From Ryuthela nishihirai (lineage: Eukaryota > Arthropoda > Arachnida > Araneae > Heptathelidae), in the NCBI GenBank assembly GCA_038380435.1, contig JAWZYU010000017.1, forward strand, positions 19,653,283-19,717,282: DNA of 64,000 nucleotides, written 5' to 3'. This document shows positions 13,501-24,985 of this stretch, in pieces. The notes under the pieces are model-generated. The model was not told the origin of the DNA, did not search any database, and saw only the letters and a program-made list of their open reading frames with translations. The first letter of the stretch is position 1. Every line of letters starts with the position of its first letter. Both the position numbers and the translations under genes were made by a program.

Positions 13501-13704
13501 TTAGTGGGATGTTTAAAGAAACTATGTTTATTGAGAGAGGGAATGCCGACAATATCAAACAGCCCCCTAATCGCAGACATGGGGCAAAGACCCGTTCCCC
13601 CACTACTAAAGGCTGAAGCCATCTACACTGGAAGACTTCCTCCAATGTAGAATTTGACGATGCCGATAGAAGCAAAGAGTTCAGGAGCCTGCGATGACTT
13701 CTGC
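10583..13704 (-). mobile_element. RTE-like non-LTR retrotransposon, copy 1 (near full length)
   Basis: Read on the minus strand, the element runs from about 13704 to a 3' tail of trinucleotide repeats (TCA as written on plus, 10583-10602). Short simple-repeat tails are usual in RTE/CR1-type LINEs. The 5' boundary is where similarity to copy 2 ends. One long reading frame encodes an AP-type endonuclease and a reverse transcriptase. Clade assignment is by motif only (RRKGRPRMRW-type C-terminus, FKKGDRS...NYRGISLL) and is tentative. No convincing target-site duplication was found. Confidence 0.9.
10619..13622 (-). pseudogene. Endonuclease/reverse transcriptase ORF of LINE copy 1, broken by one 8-bp deletion
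   Basis: The frame from Met at 13622 to 12267 encodes the endonuclease (GSWNVRTL, LQETRWTD, LGDFNAKVG, GSDHYLV). The frame from about 12307 to the stop at 10619 encodes the reverse transcriptase (VDFKKAFDSVDRHNLW, SGVRQGCILSPFLF, and the catalytic box DYADDLALL). The two frames overlap near 12270. Copy 2 and an older fragment at 27.3 kb both carry eight extra bases (caatcctt on plus) between short direct repeats here. Copy 1 has therefore lost 8 bp by a repeat-mediated deletion. It is otherwise open over about 1000 codons, suggesting a fairly recent insertion. Confidence 0.9.
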
Positions 13705-14430
13705 TTCAGTTCCTAAGCAAGTTAATTCAAATATAAACATGGTCTACTGAACTTTTTACTATAATGAAAATATTTATGTAAATTTCTTATTCTGTTTTTC
13801 CCGTGGCCTCCATTTTTGTTAAACATAGGCCCCAACCCTGAAGTGATAGTGCCTTATTCATCATGGCTGTATAAGTATAGCCATTTGTTAGCATTCAACC
13901 TAAACAATTAATCCCTCCTTCCCTTTTTGATCCTGTATCATCATTTTTGGTCTCTACCCATATTAGCCAAATTTTGGATGGAGTGCAAAAGGAAAATTGA
14001 TGAATTTTGACCAGAAGTAGGAAGCACAACTTTAATATTCATAGCATTTACGTTTTTTATGTATATTTCGAAAAAAAATATTAAAGAAGGGAATTCGTTT
14101 GGGAATGACCATACTTGATGAAAAAGGTTGCATGTATGGGTATAAAAAAAATGTGATACAGTAGTTAGGAAATCAGTAGGTCATATAAGAAGCCCATGTT
14201 CTTTGCTTCAGTTTATTTTGAATAGTTTTAATTTGAAGCACCAGTCTGTCCTACACAATGTGTATCCTTAATTCAATATGCTTTGGACATTTAGCATATT
14301 GGTCAGTAAAAACGTTCCTCTCAATTTTAAAAACTTCTAGTATAACTCTAACTTTATATAGCGTATATACACAGTATTATTCAAATCAACTGCTCCTAGC
14401 ATATGTCAAGGGCAGATGTAGATTTTTTTT
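13705..14430. other. AT-rich stretch without recognised features
   Basis: Follows the 5' limit of LINE copy 1. Contains only short frames, none with a family signature. Confidence 0.55.
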
Positions 14431-14436
14431 TAATTG

Positions 14437-14900
14437 GGTTGAATTGTTTTACCTTTGAACAATAGTTGGGTGACACTGGGCAAATTACCTTTTCCCGCCC
14501 ACCCAATGGTGCAGAGCTGGGTAGAGGACCTACTGAATGGCTGTTAGGAGAAGTAAGTCTCCCATCAAAGCCATTCAGCATATTCTTTTTAATACAGACA
14601 TGGTGTGGCTGTCCTTAACATCCCATCTAATATGTGGTGGCCTTTTAAAGCCTATTGTGTCCCCTCTCTCTAAACTAAGGTAGAATTAGGATTAGCAGAT
14701 AAAATCTCAACCCAGGTTTGAGGTATGGATTTGAGTGAGTATGGATTCCTGCTGACAAGCCATAAGGCTTAGCGGGGTAATCTGTGTATATAACCATACT
14801 AAGGCTTAATAAAGATATTATTATTATTAGTCTCAACTAGGTTTAAGGTAGGAACTCGAACCTGGCACACCACCGTGTGAACCAACAAGCCACACCCTCC
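14437..14900 (-). mobile_element. Old SINE A copy split by an insertion
   Basis: The minus-strand body occupies about 14437-14760. The head (complement of aactcgaacctggcacacca...gccacaccctcc) is at about 14831-14900. The roughly 70 bases between, including a ttattattattag stretch, are not SINE sequence. Confidence 0.6.
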
Positions 14901-15439
14901 TATTTTTTTTTAAGGAAAAGCAATTATGTCACATTGAAAATACCACTGAATTAATAATTTTTCCTAATGACAACAAGCTGTTGAAATATCTAACAAGCAT
15001 TACATCTGATTTTAATCTGAAATTATGTATTCTGCATTATGATTATTTATGAAATTTTTTGTAAGAGAAACAATGTAATATGATTCAAATATTTCCAATC
15101 ACTTAATAACTGATCTAAACTTGTGTATATCAGTGCACACCACTGAGTGACCTACATTCTTAAAAATGAAGGTAGAAAGGAATGACTGAGGTGATCAATC
15201 ACTCATCCTGGATCCACCATTGTTACATACTCATTTACATACATGTAATACATTCTCATTTTAAAAATTACCATTTTTAATTATATTTCTTTTAAAGGAG
15301 TATTTCATAAGCATTATTAGTCTGCAACAAAAATGAAACTATCATAAATTTTGTATAAAATGAGATTATTGATAATGTTGTGCTCTTTAAAATACATAAA
15401 TATGCAATTCTCAAATCAATTCACAAAAAAGTCAAATCG

Positions 15440-15755
15440 GAGTATACAATGTCGTTCACTGACATGGAACCAGAGCAATTGCATTTGGCTACGAAAGGCC
15501 AATTGTACTGGAATCCTGTTTGACATTGTTCATTCATCACATTCTAGTTCTACCCCTTTTCTTGAAGCACACTGTGCATAAATCTATTTACCAATATCAT
15601 TATACATGCATTGTAATATGGTCGAACCAACATGTTTTCTACTATATAAGATCCTTTGACTGACTGAAGATGCCTGTTTGTTTAACTTCAGCATTATTTA
15701 CATAATCAAACCACCAACATCCAAGATACTGCATAGACTGGAATCAAAAGCATCT
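15440..15755 (-). mobile_element. Very degenerate fragment of the RTE-like LINE 3' region
   Basis: At nucleotide level this region follows the copy 1 3' region collinearly. Shared words include tgtttgacattgt, cacactgtgcataa (copy 1: cacactgttcataa), accaacatccaagatact and gaatcaaaagcatct. No reading frame survives. A 5'-truncated SINE A lies shortly to the right. Divergence is greater than in the 27.2-kb fragment. Confidence 0.65.
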
Positions 15756-15924
15756 TGAAAGGGATCTAAGAGTCTGTCATAATATGATAATCTCAAGGTG
15801 TGTCCGGGGGAAGGGGTGGATTGGAACATTCTCTTTACCCACCACCCCAAAAGGCTAAGAAAGGAAGTCATAAAGAGAACCGTTGTAAATATTTGTGTTT
15901 CCAATTTTTTCCATTGCTTATTCT

Positions 15925-16245
15925 CAGCTGTGTCAGCGTTGAGATTTATATCCACATAACTCCCTGCCCTGCCCACGGTCAGTAGGGGACACCGATGGAC
16001 TTGGAAAGGTCGCTGTCTGTCGGATGGGACGTTAAGCCGTGGCCCCTTGTGCGGAGAGCCATACCCTGTGCACGTTAAAGAACACACTGGATGGCCTTGA
16101 TGGGAGGCTACCATCTGTCTCCTAACAGTTGTTTCAATGGGTCCCCTCCCCCAACCTTCTCTGAGCCTTCGGGGTCCTTGTGACCTGGCCATTTAGCCCA
16201 TTGTGTGCAAAAAAGTGCCACTCAGAGATAAAACAACCCATCCCA
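15925..16245 (+). mobile_element. SINE A copy lacking the tRNA-like head
   Basis: Starts at gtcagcgttgagatttata and runs to gataaaacaaccca, with a body close to consensus. 5' truncation removes the promoter boxes. Confidence 0.85.
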
Positions 16246-16479
16246 TTGCTTATTTTGTAGATGAGAGCATTGTAAAAACAGCACTTATATTGTCTTGTCA
16301 AAGTTTCTTCACCTCGAAGACAGATGCTTTATTGTGATTGTTAGTAAATTGTTTCTAATACCCCTCATTAACACAAAGAAAAAAAAAAGTTGTTTTTGTT
16401 CGAAGTTAGAGCTATTTCGACAATTTTTTTTTTCAGATTAGACTGAAACTCACCTATTTTATTCACGTTTTTCAATATA

Positions 16480-17303
16480 CAGGGTGTCTGAAAAGTAATG
16501 GTGAGGTTTGGCCGAGTCTGAAAAATAATGGTGAGGTTTGGCACGCTTGATGTAAAGGACCTGGGTTCGAGCCCCGGATAAGGCATGGACGTTTGTGTTG
16601 TTTTTCTGCTGAGGTCCTGCCATCCTCTCAGATCTTCTACTATGGCATATTAACTGACAGGCTCCTGTCAGACCTCTGTGGCAAGCAGCTGCTTGAGGGG
16701 GTGTTTATTATTTTATATTTTATTCATGAATCAATTTGAAGAAAAATGGACACTAAGGAGCCCTGATTTGACACCCTTGATTTTTTTTTTAATGGGGTTT
16801 TGTAAAGAATTATGTTGACATGGACAGAATTCGAGACCTAAATCATCTGAAAGCCAGAATAAGAGAAGCAACTGAGCAGGTAACAAGAGATGCTGCAACG
16901 TATGTGGCAAGGAGTGGAATACTGATTGCACATATACAAGGCCACAAACTGTGCACAAAATGTTCAAAACTCTAAAGTATACTTTCAGTTAAAATATTAC
17001 TTTTTTTAATATGTAGCCTCGACTGGCATAATAAGTAGGGAATTTGGGAGACTATTGTTCCAGCAGGGCAAACTTTGTGTATTGTGTTAGCTCTAACTGA
17101 GGCACTGTCAGCAGTGACTTCAGTCTTAGTAGGGCATGTCTTTGTGTGAGAAGGCCTGTAAAGCTAAGAGTAGCATCTAGGATTCTTCTATGTCCTATAA
17201 CCTATATGTTGCAAATCAAAATTAAAAAAAATATATATTATTTTTCGTGCATATTGGTTCTTACCCCCCCCCCCCCCCCAGCGATTTTTTTTTTGACACC
17301 CTG
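16480..17303 (+). mobile_element. Internally deleted mariner element with a SINE B inside
   Basis: Ends are cagggtgtc (16480) and gacaccctg (17303), flanked by TA on both sides (16478-16479, 17304-17305), the mariner signature. Only the transposase C-terminus remains: LRSPDLTPL followed after a frameshift by DMDRIRDLNHLKARIREATE and an AHIQGH tail (16750-16975). The N-terminal and first catalytic parts are absent. A SINE B occupies about 16512-16716 and a 16-base C tract lies at 17264-17279. Confidence 0.88.
16512..16716 (+). mobile_element. SINE B inserted in a mariner remnant, with scrambled head
   Basis: The head begins ccgagt (16512-16517). The expected ggttag is then replaced by a 24-bp copy (16518-16541) of mariner sequence 16488-16511, after which the SINE resumes at cacgcttg. 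The B box (gggttcgagccccggataag) and body are near consensus. Confidence 0.85.
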
Positions 17304-17814
17304 TACTTACCAGAGAGTTGTTCACCGACCATCCCACCGAAAAAAACTTCCGAGTACTCCCAATGCTATCATATCAAGTGTTACAGAACTATTATAAACT
17401 TGGTCTTAAGGTCTATCCATATATTTTTCCTATGCACTCCACAGACCTTGAAAACTACAGCAAATCACTTTAAAATTAATTTTAAATTTAGATTTATAAA
17501 AAAAATGTAAAGAGTATTTTTTATCTTTGAACATTTTGGCCTTAAACAATACTTAACTGCAACACGCACATAAATATTGTATGTACTTATTATAATACAT
17601 TGTATGTTGTTGAAATAGTGTTTCGTTATGACTGCGAACCTTGTTCAGCTTTTATATATTTGTTATCTGTTGTTGGTGCACTTTTATAAAAAAAAAGAAT
17701 TTTTGATAATGGGGCTGTGAAAGAGGAGTGTATGTTCATAAATAAAAACTTTCCATAATAAAATTGCCTTTTTATTGCAACAATTTACCAACATCTACAC
17801 AACTTTGTTTTGTT

Positions 17815-17990
17815 TAAGATAAGATGGTGCGGTTTTTTAACTCTTTTTTTTTGTCTCGTTTTTAATGTTTTTGGAGATAAATGAAAACTCTTTTTGAGAT
17901 GTACCAATGAAATGTTAGGATTCGCATTTTTAGAATCTTCCAATAGTTTAAATCCTACGTTGAAATATGGCAAAAAATTATTCTAAATGG
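17815..17990 (+). repeat. 270-bp-family repeat fragment
   Basis: gtttttggagataaatgaaa actctttttgag, aatgaaatgttaggattcgc. Partial unit just left of a SINE A fragment. Confidence 0.6.
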
Positions 17991-18088
17991 TGTATAACCA
18001 TGTTAGAAATTTGTATGGTGTATCTGGTGGTTAAAGGGTTTCTATTAACACCACCGATCCATTAACTCCTGGTCGTCGTCGTCGTCGT

Positions 18089-18176
18089 CCCCCCTCAACT
18101 TTTGTCGGAACCTTGTGACCTGGCAATTTAGCCCGTTGTGCGCAGAAAAAGTGCCGCTCAGAGATAAAACAACTCA
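18089..18176 (+). mobile_element. SINE A 3' fragment
   Basis: Only the last 85 bases remain: ccttgtgacctggcaattta ... gccgctcagagataaaacaa. A gtcgtc microsatellite precedes it at 18070-18087. Confidence 0.8.
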
Positions 18177-18747
18177 ATTTGTTTTTATTTACTTAGTTGC
18201 CTTTTTTCTTTATAAGAATTGAAGAAAGGTATGAAAAAATCTCGTATATATGATGATTAAATTTCAGTATCCAAATCTACAGTTTAGAAACTAATACAAC
18301 TACCTTTATTGGATTGCTTACAGAACTTCGAGTTCTATGATTTGAGAATAGGAACGAATCATTGTAATTAAGACACCAATCAATGCATCGTCTTTCCATA
18401 ATTCACTAAGTGAAAAAGAAATAGGAAGATTTATTGAAATCGCTGATTTATTGCATTTAAGGTACACTCTTGGTAACAATAATGTAGAATATTTTATCAC
18501 AAACTGGAAAGAAATGTGCATCTAATGTTATTCTCGGTATTAGAGGTTGACCTTTGTAAGCTTCCGTCCGTATCAAATACATTTAAACAAGTAGAAAACG
18601 TTCTGAAGGTTGCGAATCATTAAGGATAAATATTTACATCAGTGCAACAGTTCAAGGTTAGCATGTCTCGTAACAAATGGCCTTCAATCTGCAGTACTTT
18701 ACCAAGCAGCTTATTTCCGTTTTTTCAGCATTTTAAAACTCTGCCAT

Positions 18748-19280
18748 CCCATGGCCGAGTGGTTAGCACGTTTGGCTACTGATCCGTCCTTGTGGCCAAG
18801 TGGTTAGCAAGCTTGGCTACTGATCTAAGGGACCTGGGTTCGAGCCCCGGATAAGGCATGGATGCGAGTGTCCTGCCATCCTCACAGACCTTTTTTCTGC
18901 TGAGGTCCTGCCACCCTCACAGACCTACTATGGTGTATTAACTGACAGGCTACTGTCAGACCTTTGTTCTGCTGAGGTCCTGCCATCCTCACAGACCTAC
19001 TCTGGTGTATTAACTGACAGGCTACTGTCAGACCTTTGTTCTGCTGAGGTCCTGCCATCCTCACAGACCTACTATGGTGTATAAACTGACAATAGTATAG
19101 ACCTACTATGGTGTATAAACCTCAGCAGAACAAAGGTCTGACAGTAGTCAGACCTTTGTTCTGCTGAGGTCCTGCCATCCTCACAGACCTACTATGGTGC
19201 ATAAACTGACAGGATACTGTCAGACCTTTTTTCTGCTGAGGTCCTCTGTGGCAAGCAGCTGCTTGAAGGGGTATTTATTA
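18748..19280 (+). mobile_element. SINE B with duplicated head and amplified body (72-bp minisatellite)
   Basis: Two heads in tandem (ccgagtggttagcacgtttg near 18752, ccaagtggttagcaagcttg near 18797). Then comes a 72-bp body unit starting ctgctgagg at 18897, 18969, 19041, 19161 and 19233. Between the third and fourth unit is a rearranged stretch containing an inverted piece (19120-19147). The final partial unit joins gcaagcagctgcttgaaggg. It is an example of a SINE body becoming a tandem array. Confidence 0.9.
19120..19169. repeat. 22-bp perfect hairpin in the SINE B minisatellite
   Basis: cctcagcagaacaaaggtct ga (19120-19141) and its exact complement (19148-19169) with loop cagtag. The left arm is an inverted copy of a segment otherwise present only in direct orientation in the array. 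Confidence 0.9.
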
Positions 19281-19429
19281 TTATTACAAATAAATATTAC
19301 CCACAGAAAGCTGAGATTATTAAATATTCTTCGTACGAATAGGAATAGTGTGCATATGCTCGGTCTACAATTTTTAACAAGATAAAAAAATAATCGAAGC
19401 AAAACCCTATTGGTAAATTCATCTTTAGT

Positions 19430-19964
19430 TACGGTGACCATTTGGGTATATTTTTTTTCTAAAATGGCCATTTTGTCCATTTTTTTGTGAAATAGTAAAT
19501 TGAATATTGACGCGCAGTAGATGGGTTGAAATTTCAAAATATTTAACTGATAAGCACGTATCTTTCAAAAACATTTTAAAAATCGTTCAGATCTAATGCC
19601 CCCACTGAACGAGTATTTTCATTAGTGAACAATAATGTGGACCAGTGAAAAAACCAAATTAAACATCGAAAGCATGCATTTATACCAAATGCAACTTTGA
19701 CATGAATTGTACACATTTTTATGAATTTTTAAAACACAAACCTGATTTATTTAAAAAAAGTTCTTTCTTGTGAAAAGTATCAAAATTAAAATTTTTTAAG
19801 TAATATGATTGTTTAAAATGCTATGTATATGCTTATATTTTATAATAAATGTTATAAAGCTTTTTAGTTTAGTGAAACAAATAAACGCAACCTGCTTTTT
19901 TTTTTTATTATGAAACAATTTCTGATTTGTCCTTTATTTCCTCCAAAAATATATGGTCACCGTA
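19430..19964 (+). mobile_element. Internally deleted hAT element
   Basis: The 12-bp inverted ends are tacggtgaccat and atggtcaccgta. They are flanked by 8-bp duplications with one mismatch: tctttagt at 19422-19429 and tctatagt at 19965-19972. Inside, 19592-19648 reads SNAPTERVFSLVNNNVDQ in frame, the start of the conserved hAT C-terminal dimerisation block (SNAPxERxFS). The rest of the transposase is gone. This small coding relic identifies the class independently of the termini. Confidence 0.9.
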
Positions 19965-20130
19965 TCTATAGTAGACGAATGTGAAGTGAAAAAAATTGGA
20001 ACATTGAAATTTAGATATAATTTTTTTAAAGGGGTATAATACAAAAAAAAAATCGAAAATAAGCTCTACTAATTTTAATGCTTAATCATTACACGATTTT
20101 TTTTTAATACGGAACTGTTAACACATTGAG

Positions 20131-20160
20131 CCATCCCGTGGCCGAGTGGTTAGCGCGTGT
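20131..20160 (+). mobile_element. SINE B head fragment
   Basis: Only gccatcccgtggccgagtgg and ttagcgcgt are recognisable. The following 200 bases do not match the body. Confidence 0.55.
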
Positions 20161-20350
20161 GTCTTAAACCTTGGCTCTAATGTTCCAGTTGCTCAGTTAA
20201 TAGTCCAACTTGGACATGCTGCAAATCCACCGTTAATAGTGTATTTTCCTATTTTATTCTTGGCTGTCTGTGTTATTTTGTTTAGTTCTCTGTTTATACA
20301 CGTGTATAAATATCTATACTGTTGATACCATCACTACTAATTATTACTAG

Positions 20351-20385
20351 GTCTAAGCCAATACGCCATAAAACCACAAAAAGCA
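20351..20385 (+). mobile_element. 35-bp micro-insertion resembling a LINE 3' end, with 15-bp target duplication
   Basis: The 15-mer actaattattactag occurs at 20336-20350 and again at 20386-20400. The 35 bases between resemble the last bases of the I-type element: cgccataaaaccac here, caccataaaacccaaaac there. This fits an extremely 5'-truncated retrotransposition event by the same or a related machinery. Truncation is normal for LINEs, but an insert this short is seldom recognised. Confidence 0.65.
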
Positions 20386-20431
20386 ACTAATTATTACTAG
20401 CATCAATTTTTGGATAAGAGTAATGCTGTCC

Positions 20432-23419
20432 TCAAACTGCAAACTCATCATCATCATCATCCTGAAGCAGCCATGGGCTACGGAGGTCCAACCACACATG
20501 CAATTTAGTTCTCCAAGCAAGTCTATCCTCAGCTACATCTATTGCATCTGGCCACTGCACACCAATTCTAACAAGGTCCTGTTTGACATTGTCTGCCCAC
20601 CGCATCCTAGGTCTCCCCTTCTTTCTGAGGCCTTTAGGCACACTGTTCATAACCCTATTCGCCAATCTGTAATTATTCATAAAGGCAACAGGGCCAAACC
20701 AACGGAGTCTCTCTCTGCACAATATGCTGCTTAAAGGAGGTTGCAAACTCCTTTGCCTAACCTCATCATTAGTTACAAAGTTAAACCACCTAATACCCAA
20801 GATACTGTGTAAGCATCTAGAATCAAAAGCATCTAGTTTCATGTTATCTTGTTTACAAAGTGTCCAAGTTTCACTACCATAACTAACCCTAGAAAAAACC
20901 AAACTATTATACAGTCTAATTTTAGTCTTTAGGTGTATACGCCTATTTCTCCACACATCACCATTATCTGTTACATAGCTCCCAAGATAATTAAACTGTG
21001 ACACCTGCTCAAGACTGCAACCATTGAGATTAACTGAATCACAACCTGCCTGACCAATTTTCATCACTTTAGTTTTCTCTCTGTTTATAACCAAACCTAC
21101 TCTATTACCAGTCTCATCAACAGCTCGAATGAAAGAGTTCATCTCATCAACATCATTTGCCAAAAGGGCTAAATCATCAGCATAATCTAAATCAGAAATT
21201 TTCGTATCTCCAATCCATTTAAGGCCAAAATCTTTCCTTTGAAGTGAATTTCGCATAACATAATCAATAACCAAGCTAAAGAGAAAAGGAGACAAAATGC
21301 ACCCTTGTCGAACACCAGAAGTAATACTAAACCAACTGCTACAAGCCTTACCAACTCTCACACACGACTCAGTGTTATTATAGAGAACTTTCATAATGTT
21401 AACTAACTACTCTGGTATACCATATGATCACACAATCAACCACAAATTATGACGATCAACAGAGTCGAAAGCCTTTTTGAAATCAACAAAGCTGGCAACC
21501 AAAGGTGTCTGAAACTCTAAAGATTTCTCAAGAATCTGCCTAAGTGAAAATATCTGATCCACACATCCCCTACCATTTCTGAATCCACATTGTTCATCAC
21601 GCAATTGACTGTCAACCAGATTCTTAATTCTATTAAGCACAATCATGGAAAGAACTTTACCTGGAACAGAGAGTAGGCTGATACCCCTATAGTTATCACA
21701 AGAACTGCGATCACCTTTTTTGAAAATAGGGATAATAATAGCTCTGGTAAAATCTTTAGGAACCATGCCTTTATCATAAAAGATATTCAAAATTTCAGTC
21801 ATCCAAGTGGTAACAAAAACATTCCCAGCTCTGAGCATTCCGTAGTAATTTCATCTACACCTGGGGATTTATGAAGTTTAAGTTTAGAAATAGCCAAACT
21901 AATTTCAGATTGTTATAGGGCCAACATTAAAGCCACCAATGCATCTATCATCATTGCAAACAATGGGAGTATAACTAACTACATTGTTTAGAACATCACT
22001 GAAATGTTCAGCCCACCTAGCCATGACAGAATCCTCCCCTTCTATAACCTTACCTTGTTTATCCTTCAATCCTTGTATGCCTGTCCGTTTTCTACCACAC
22101 AAAACATTAACTATCTGGTACAGCTCTCTGCTGTTGTGCTGTCTAACTGCTTCCTCGGCTTTGTCAGCCAAACCATCAAGCCAAAGAGTCTTATCAGCAG
22201 CTAACTGATCCTTTACAAGTTTATTAAGGTCTCTGTAATGCTTTCTATTAGTACTAGTAGGGTATTGATTAAGGACATTCCTGCAGTTCTTTCTTTCCGA
22301 AATAAGCTCAAGTGCCTTATCACTCAGATAATTTTGCCTCTTCTGCTCCTTTTTTCCTAAAAGAGTACTGTTAGTGTCCAAAAAAGCCTGTTTAAAATGA
22401 TCCCATTCCTCCTCAACTTCAGTAGTAAGCAAACCATGACTGTCATAATGACTAAGTAACCTATCATGGTAAGCTTTGGCTATAACTGGGTCTTTTAGAG
22501 CCTGCAGTAGTAAAAGTAAATTTTTTAACCCTAGCACAACACTTTTTAAGTTTAAGTTGGAAGACACTTTTAACCAGGTAATGGTCAGATCCAATTTCAG
22601 CTCCCCTATATGCCCTGGTATTCCAAACAGAACTAGTCCATTTGCTGTTAATTAATATGTAATCAATCATATTCTTATGCAGCCCATCAGGTGAAACCCA
22701 TATGTACTTATGATGTCGCGGTGTTTGTAATAAGTGTTAGTTATTCTGAATCCATTGAGTTTACTTACCTGTAGGAGACGTTGCTCATTGCCATTGCAGC
22801 TACCAATACCAAAAGGGCCTATTACTCCTCCGCAAAGGTCAGAGTCAGTACCAACTTTGGCATTGAAGTCACCAAGAACAAGGGTAATATCTCCTTTCTT
22901 GACAGAATTCAAACTATCCTGAAGTTGTTCATAAAACCTATCCTAATCCTCATCGGCATCTTCATTGGGGGCATAATAGCAGATAATATTCAAGTCTCTA
23001 ACGCTTGTCTGAAATTTTGCTGTAAGAAACCTTTCATTAATGCACTTATATCCTAGAAGAGCATCATTAGCGTGTCTGCTGAGAGGCAGACCCACGCCTT
23101 GGTGATGCTTATTGTCGTCCCTCCTTGAAAAGAGAAATTTAAGATTATTTTTAAGAATCTGACCTTTATCTGTCCATCTGGTCTCTTGCAAGCCGAGCAT
23201 ATCTAAATTATAATGGTGGAATTCTTGTGTGAGGACATCAAGAGAAAAAGCTCTGTGCAGAGTCCTCACATTCCAATTACCTACGGAGAGAAAATGGTTA
23301 GTGGGATGTTTAAAGAAACTATGTTTATTGAGAGAGGGAATGCCGACAATATCAAACAGCCCCCTAATCGCAGACATGGGGCAAAGACCCGTTACCCCAC
23401 CACTAAAGGCTGAAGCCAT
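20432..23419 (-). pseudogene. Endonuclease/reverse transcriptase of LINE copy 2, multiply broken
   Basis: Open pieces at 23419-22943, 22912-22667, 22670-22464, 22594-21905, 21838-21428 and 21394-20432 follow the copy 1 protein in order, so there are several frameshifts and stops. One internal deletion removes about 21 residues between GDV and WRNRRIH in the C-terminal part of the reverse transcriptase region. It lies between short direct repeats near 20955. The catalytic YADD box is intact, but the protein cannot be made. Around the copy 1 deletion this copy keeps the ancestral frame (GIQGLKDKQGK). Confidence 0.88.
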
Positions 23420-23503
23420 CTACACTGGAAGACTTCCTCCAATGTAGAATTTGACGATGCCAATAGGAGCAAAGAATTCAGGTACCTGCGATGACCTCTG
23501 CTC
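20445..23503 (-). mobile_element. RTE-like non-LTR retrotransposon, copy 2
   Basis: Second copy of the same LINE, about 9.8 kb from copy 1, same orientation, same trinucleotide 3' tail (20445-20460) and the same 5' limit (similarity to copy 1 stops near 23503). It is highly similar to copy 1 throughout. It begins 44 bases beyond a separate 35-bp micro-insertion at 20351-20385. The shared ends argue for two independent retrotransposition events, because flanking DNA is not shared, rather than a segmental duplication. Confidence 0.9.
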
Positions 23504-23935
23504 AGGATTATCCACCAGCTGATAAACATATCCTGTGAATCTATTCACTTGGTGCTGTCAACCCAGAAACAAACAGAAAACACAGCGGAAGGTTTTCCCT
23601 CCACAGAAGCCCACCAGTGCAGCAAAATCAGGATCCATAATCAATCTCAGAGCCAAGAGCAGCGAAAAGTACAGACGGCAGTTATTTTCCAAAGTTACAG
23701 TTTATTTTGGTTTATCCCAGTCGGTGCTGTTCCAAACTCGCGGTTCCCTTTAGTATTTAATGAATGGAAAATATTGAACATACTCTTTAAATTTAGTTCA
23801 TTTTAACATAATCATATTGTTAACAAAATTTAAAACAATAAAAATATTTCGGTCGTAAATAATTATAAGACAATATATAATATTTTAAATATTTTATTAT
23901 TTAAATTTGATCTTGCATTAATGGAAGCAATTAAT

Positions 23936-24080
23936 CCTAGTGGTTAGCACGCTTAGCTACTAATCAAAGAGACCTGGTTTGAGCCCAGAGTAAAATAGAA
24001 ATATTTGTCTTTCTGCTTAGGTCCCGCCTTCCTCATAGACCTGCAATGGCAAACAGCTGTTTAAGAGGTATATATTTTAT
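23936..24080 (+). mobile_element. Diverged SINE B copy
   Basis: Head ctagtggttagcacgcttag, B box gtttgagcccag, body ctgcttaggtcccgccttcc, end aacagctgtttaagaggtat. Confidence 0.75.
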
Positions 24081-24639
24081 CGAGTGAAGTGAAGCGACCC
24101 TACATGTTGGCGATGAGGCTGGCCTTCTTCTTATACATCCTTCTTTCTAAGCTGGACCTATTCCATCTCGGTTATTCACTGCCATTGGTTGATTGAGTCA
24201 CATGGTTTATGGACGCCATGGTTTGTCGTACCGTGAGACGAAAGCCTATGAGTTAGTGTATGTACCAAGTTAAAACTTCTCATTTGTTATAGTTTTATAT
24301 ATTTCTACCACTTTTTTTGTCTATAAAAGCTGTCATATTTTATGAATGCCTCACTGCGCTGCATTTGAGTGTAAAAATTTCACTCAAAAAATAAATTAAT
24401 GAATATTTCCCCCCCCCCCCCCGAGAAACTCCATAGAAGACGGAATCGGCTGCAAAAGTGAAATGAACTAACTGAAAACCAACAGAATATTTCTTCTAAG
24501 GTTCGTTTGAAAAACGAGCTAATATTTTCACTTTGTCGTCTGTCTATGCTAGTATTTGTTCGTCTGACTGTCCGTCTCTCCGTTGTTTGTCCATCTGTCT
24601 TTCCACCTGTCTGTCCGTCTATACACAAAGTTCACTTTT

Positions 24640-24970
24640 ATCAATTTTTTTTTTACTTTTTAGAGCTAAATGAAAAATTCTTTTTGGGTTGGATAGGTGT
24701 CGAACAAATATTGCGATTCGCAATTTTGAAAATTTTCAATAACTTTAATGGAGCCCTCTAGCGGTGCAAAAAGACGGAAAATGCTAAAATTTTAAAGAAT
24801 ATTGTACACAAACGATTTTCACTTGAAATCTGAAATTTTGATAATAGAGTGTTATAGTCAGAAGGTTTACAATGGCAGCAATAAGGCTTTGACGTCTTAG
24901 CCAAAAGGGGGTGCGAAAATGAAACTTTTTCTTAAAGAGATAAACGAAACTATATATTTTTTTGTTTTAC
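24640..24970 (+). repeat. 270-bp-family repeat, plus orientation
   Basis: Contains gagctaaatgaaaaattctt, gggttggataggtg and ggagccctctagcggtgc, the complement of the core seen at 26.5 and 26.8 kb. A degenerate gtct/gtcc run precedes it (24536-24622). Confidence 0.75.
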
Positions 24971-24985
24971 AGGCACTAACAAAAT

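Noticed and set aside
18882..19064. 60-codon frame with repeated RMAGPQQNKGLTVACQLIH-like units
   Set aside because: A by-product of the 72-bp SINE B minisatellite, whose unit is divisible by three. No evidence of coding function.
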